NCBI GenBank assembly: GCA_003232595.1
Contig: QIIJ01000174.1
Span: forward strand, 1-5,492
DNA length: 5,492 nucleotides
Direction: 5' to 3'
Origin: Aurantimonadaceae bacterium
GTDB lineage: Bacteria; Pseudomonadota; Alphaproteobacteria; Rhizobiales; Rhizobiaceae
A program made the translations under genes and the position numbers. Each line of letters begins with the position of its first letter. The stretch's first letter is position 1. Shown in pieces: positions 5,381 to 5,492 of this stretch. Under the pieces are notes generated by a model. That model ran no database searches. It was not told where the DNA came from and worked only from the letters and a program-made list of their open reading frames with translations.

Positions 5381-5405
5381 TAACTGAACTGGAAGGGATC
5401 AGGCC

Positions 5406-5492
5406 ATGCTGATACTTGCCGGGCTTGGCAATCCGGGTTCCAGATATGCCGGTCACCGGCATAATATCGGATTTATGGCGGCGGATGAAATT
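5406..5492 (+). CDS. pth: Peptidyl-tRNA hydrolase, N-terminal part (3'-truncated by window edge)
   Basis: This enzyme releases tRNA from peptidyl-tRNAs that fall off the ribosome. Only 29 codons are visible but they are diagnostic: the opening MLILAGLGNPGSRYAGHRHN carries the family motifs GLGNPG with Asn9 and RHN with the catalytic His19 (E. coli Asn10 and His20). ATG 5406 has a good purine-rich site GGAAGGGA (5391-5398) 7 nt upstream. It lies downstream of rplY, but the repeat element now separates the two by 321 bp. The full protein would be about 190-240 residues by family norm; the rest lies outside. Confidence 0.95.
   Translation, partial: MLILAGLGNPGSRYAGHRHNIGFMAADEI

Overview
The window reads as a chromosomal core-gene neighbourhood of an alphaproteobacterium, most likely a member of the Hyphomicrobiales (Rhizobiales). 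The basis is recognisable protein families (a YfiH/PgeF-like protein, an M24-family protein, a lipoprotein, Prs, L25/Ctc, Pth) in an order I recall from that group. I estimate GC by eye at roughly 50-53%; the genus cannot be named from sequence reading alone. All genes lie on the plus strand.

Layout: (1) bases 1-739, the 5'-truncated pgeF. (2) 751-1864, an M24 creatinase/Xaa-Pro-peptidase-like gene split by a net 3n+2 nt deletion near 1235, so probably a recent pseudogene. (3) 1931-2572, a putative outer-membrane lipoprotein of unknown function. (4) 2709-3641, prs, making PRPP, behind its own candidate promoter. (5) 3642-4254, a DinJ/YafQ-type toxin-antitoxin pair with a clear palindromic operator candidate, sitting between the housekeeping genes prs and rplY. 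(6) 4255-4415, a rplY control region with a candidate promoter, a 33-codon upstream ORF with a strong Shine-Dalgarno that overlaps the rplY start, and a GC-rich hairpin inside that ORF. (7) 4416-5084, rplY (L25/Ctc) with an acidic tail. (8) 5084-5380, a 297-bp non-coding element with 31-bp terminal inverted repeats (29/31 matching) flanked by TA on both sides, as expected of a MITE mobilised by an IS630/Tc1-mariner-type transposase. It is packed with internal hairpins. (9) 5406-5492, the first 29 codons of pth.

Functionally, rplY and pth form a translation pair (ribosome assembly and peptidyl-tRNA recycling), and prs feeds nucleotide, His and Trp synthesis. The toxin-antitoxin pair and the MITE-like element are accessory insertions into this core block. 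The most striking observation is that removing the element plus one TA restores a TAA stop for rplY at exactly the same codon and a 22-bp rplY-pth gap. The insertion therefore seems to have landed in the stop codon, rebuilt it as TAG, and pushed pth about 300 bp away. The element's right end carries a plausible outward promoter that could now drive pth. The second most interesting item is the possible translationally coupled leader ORF ahead of rplY.
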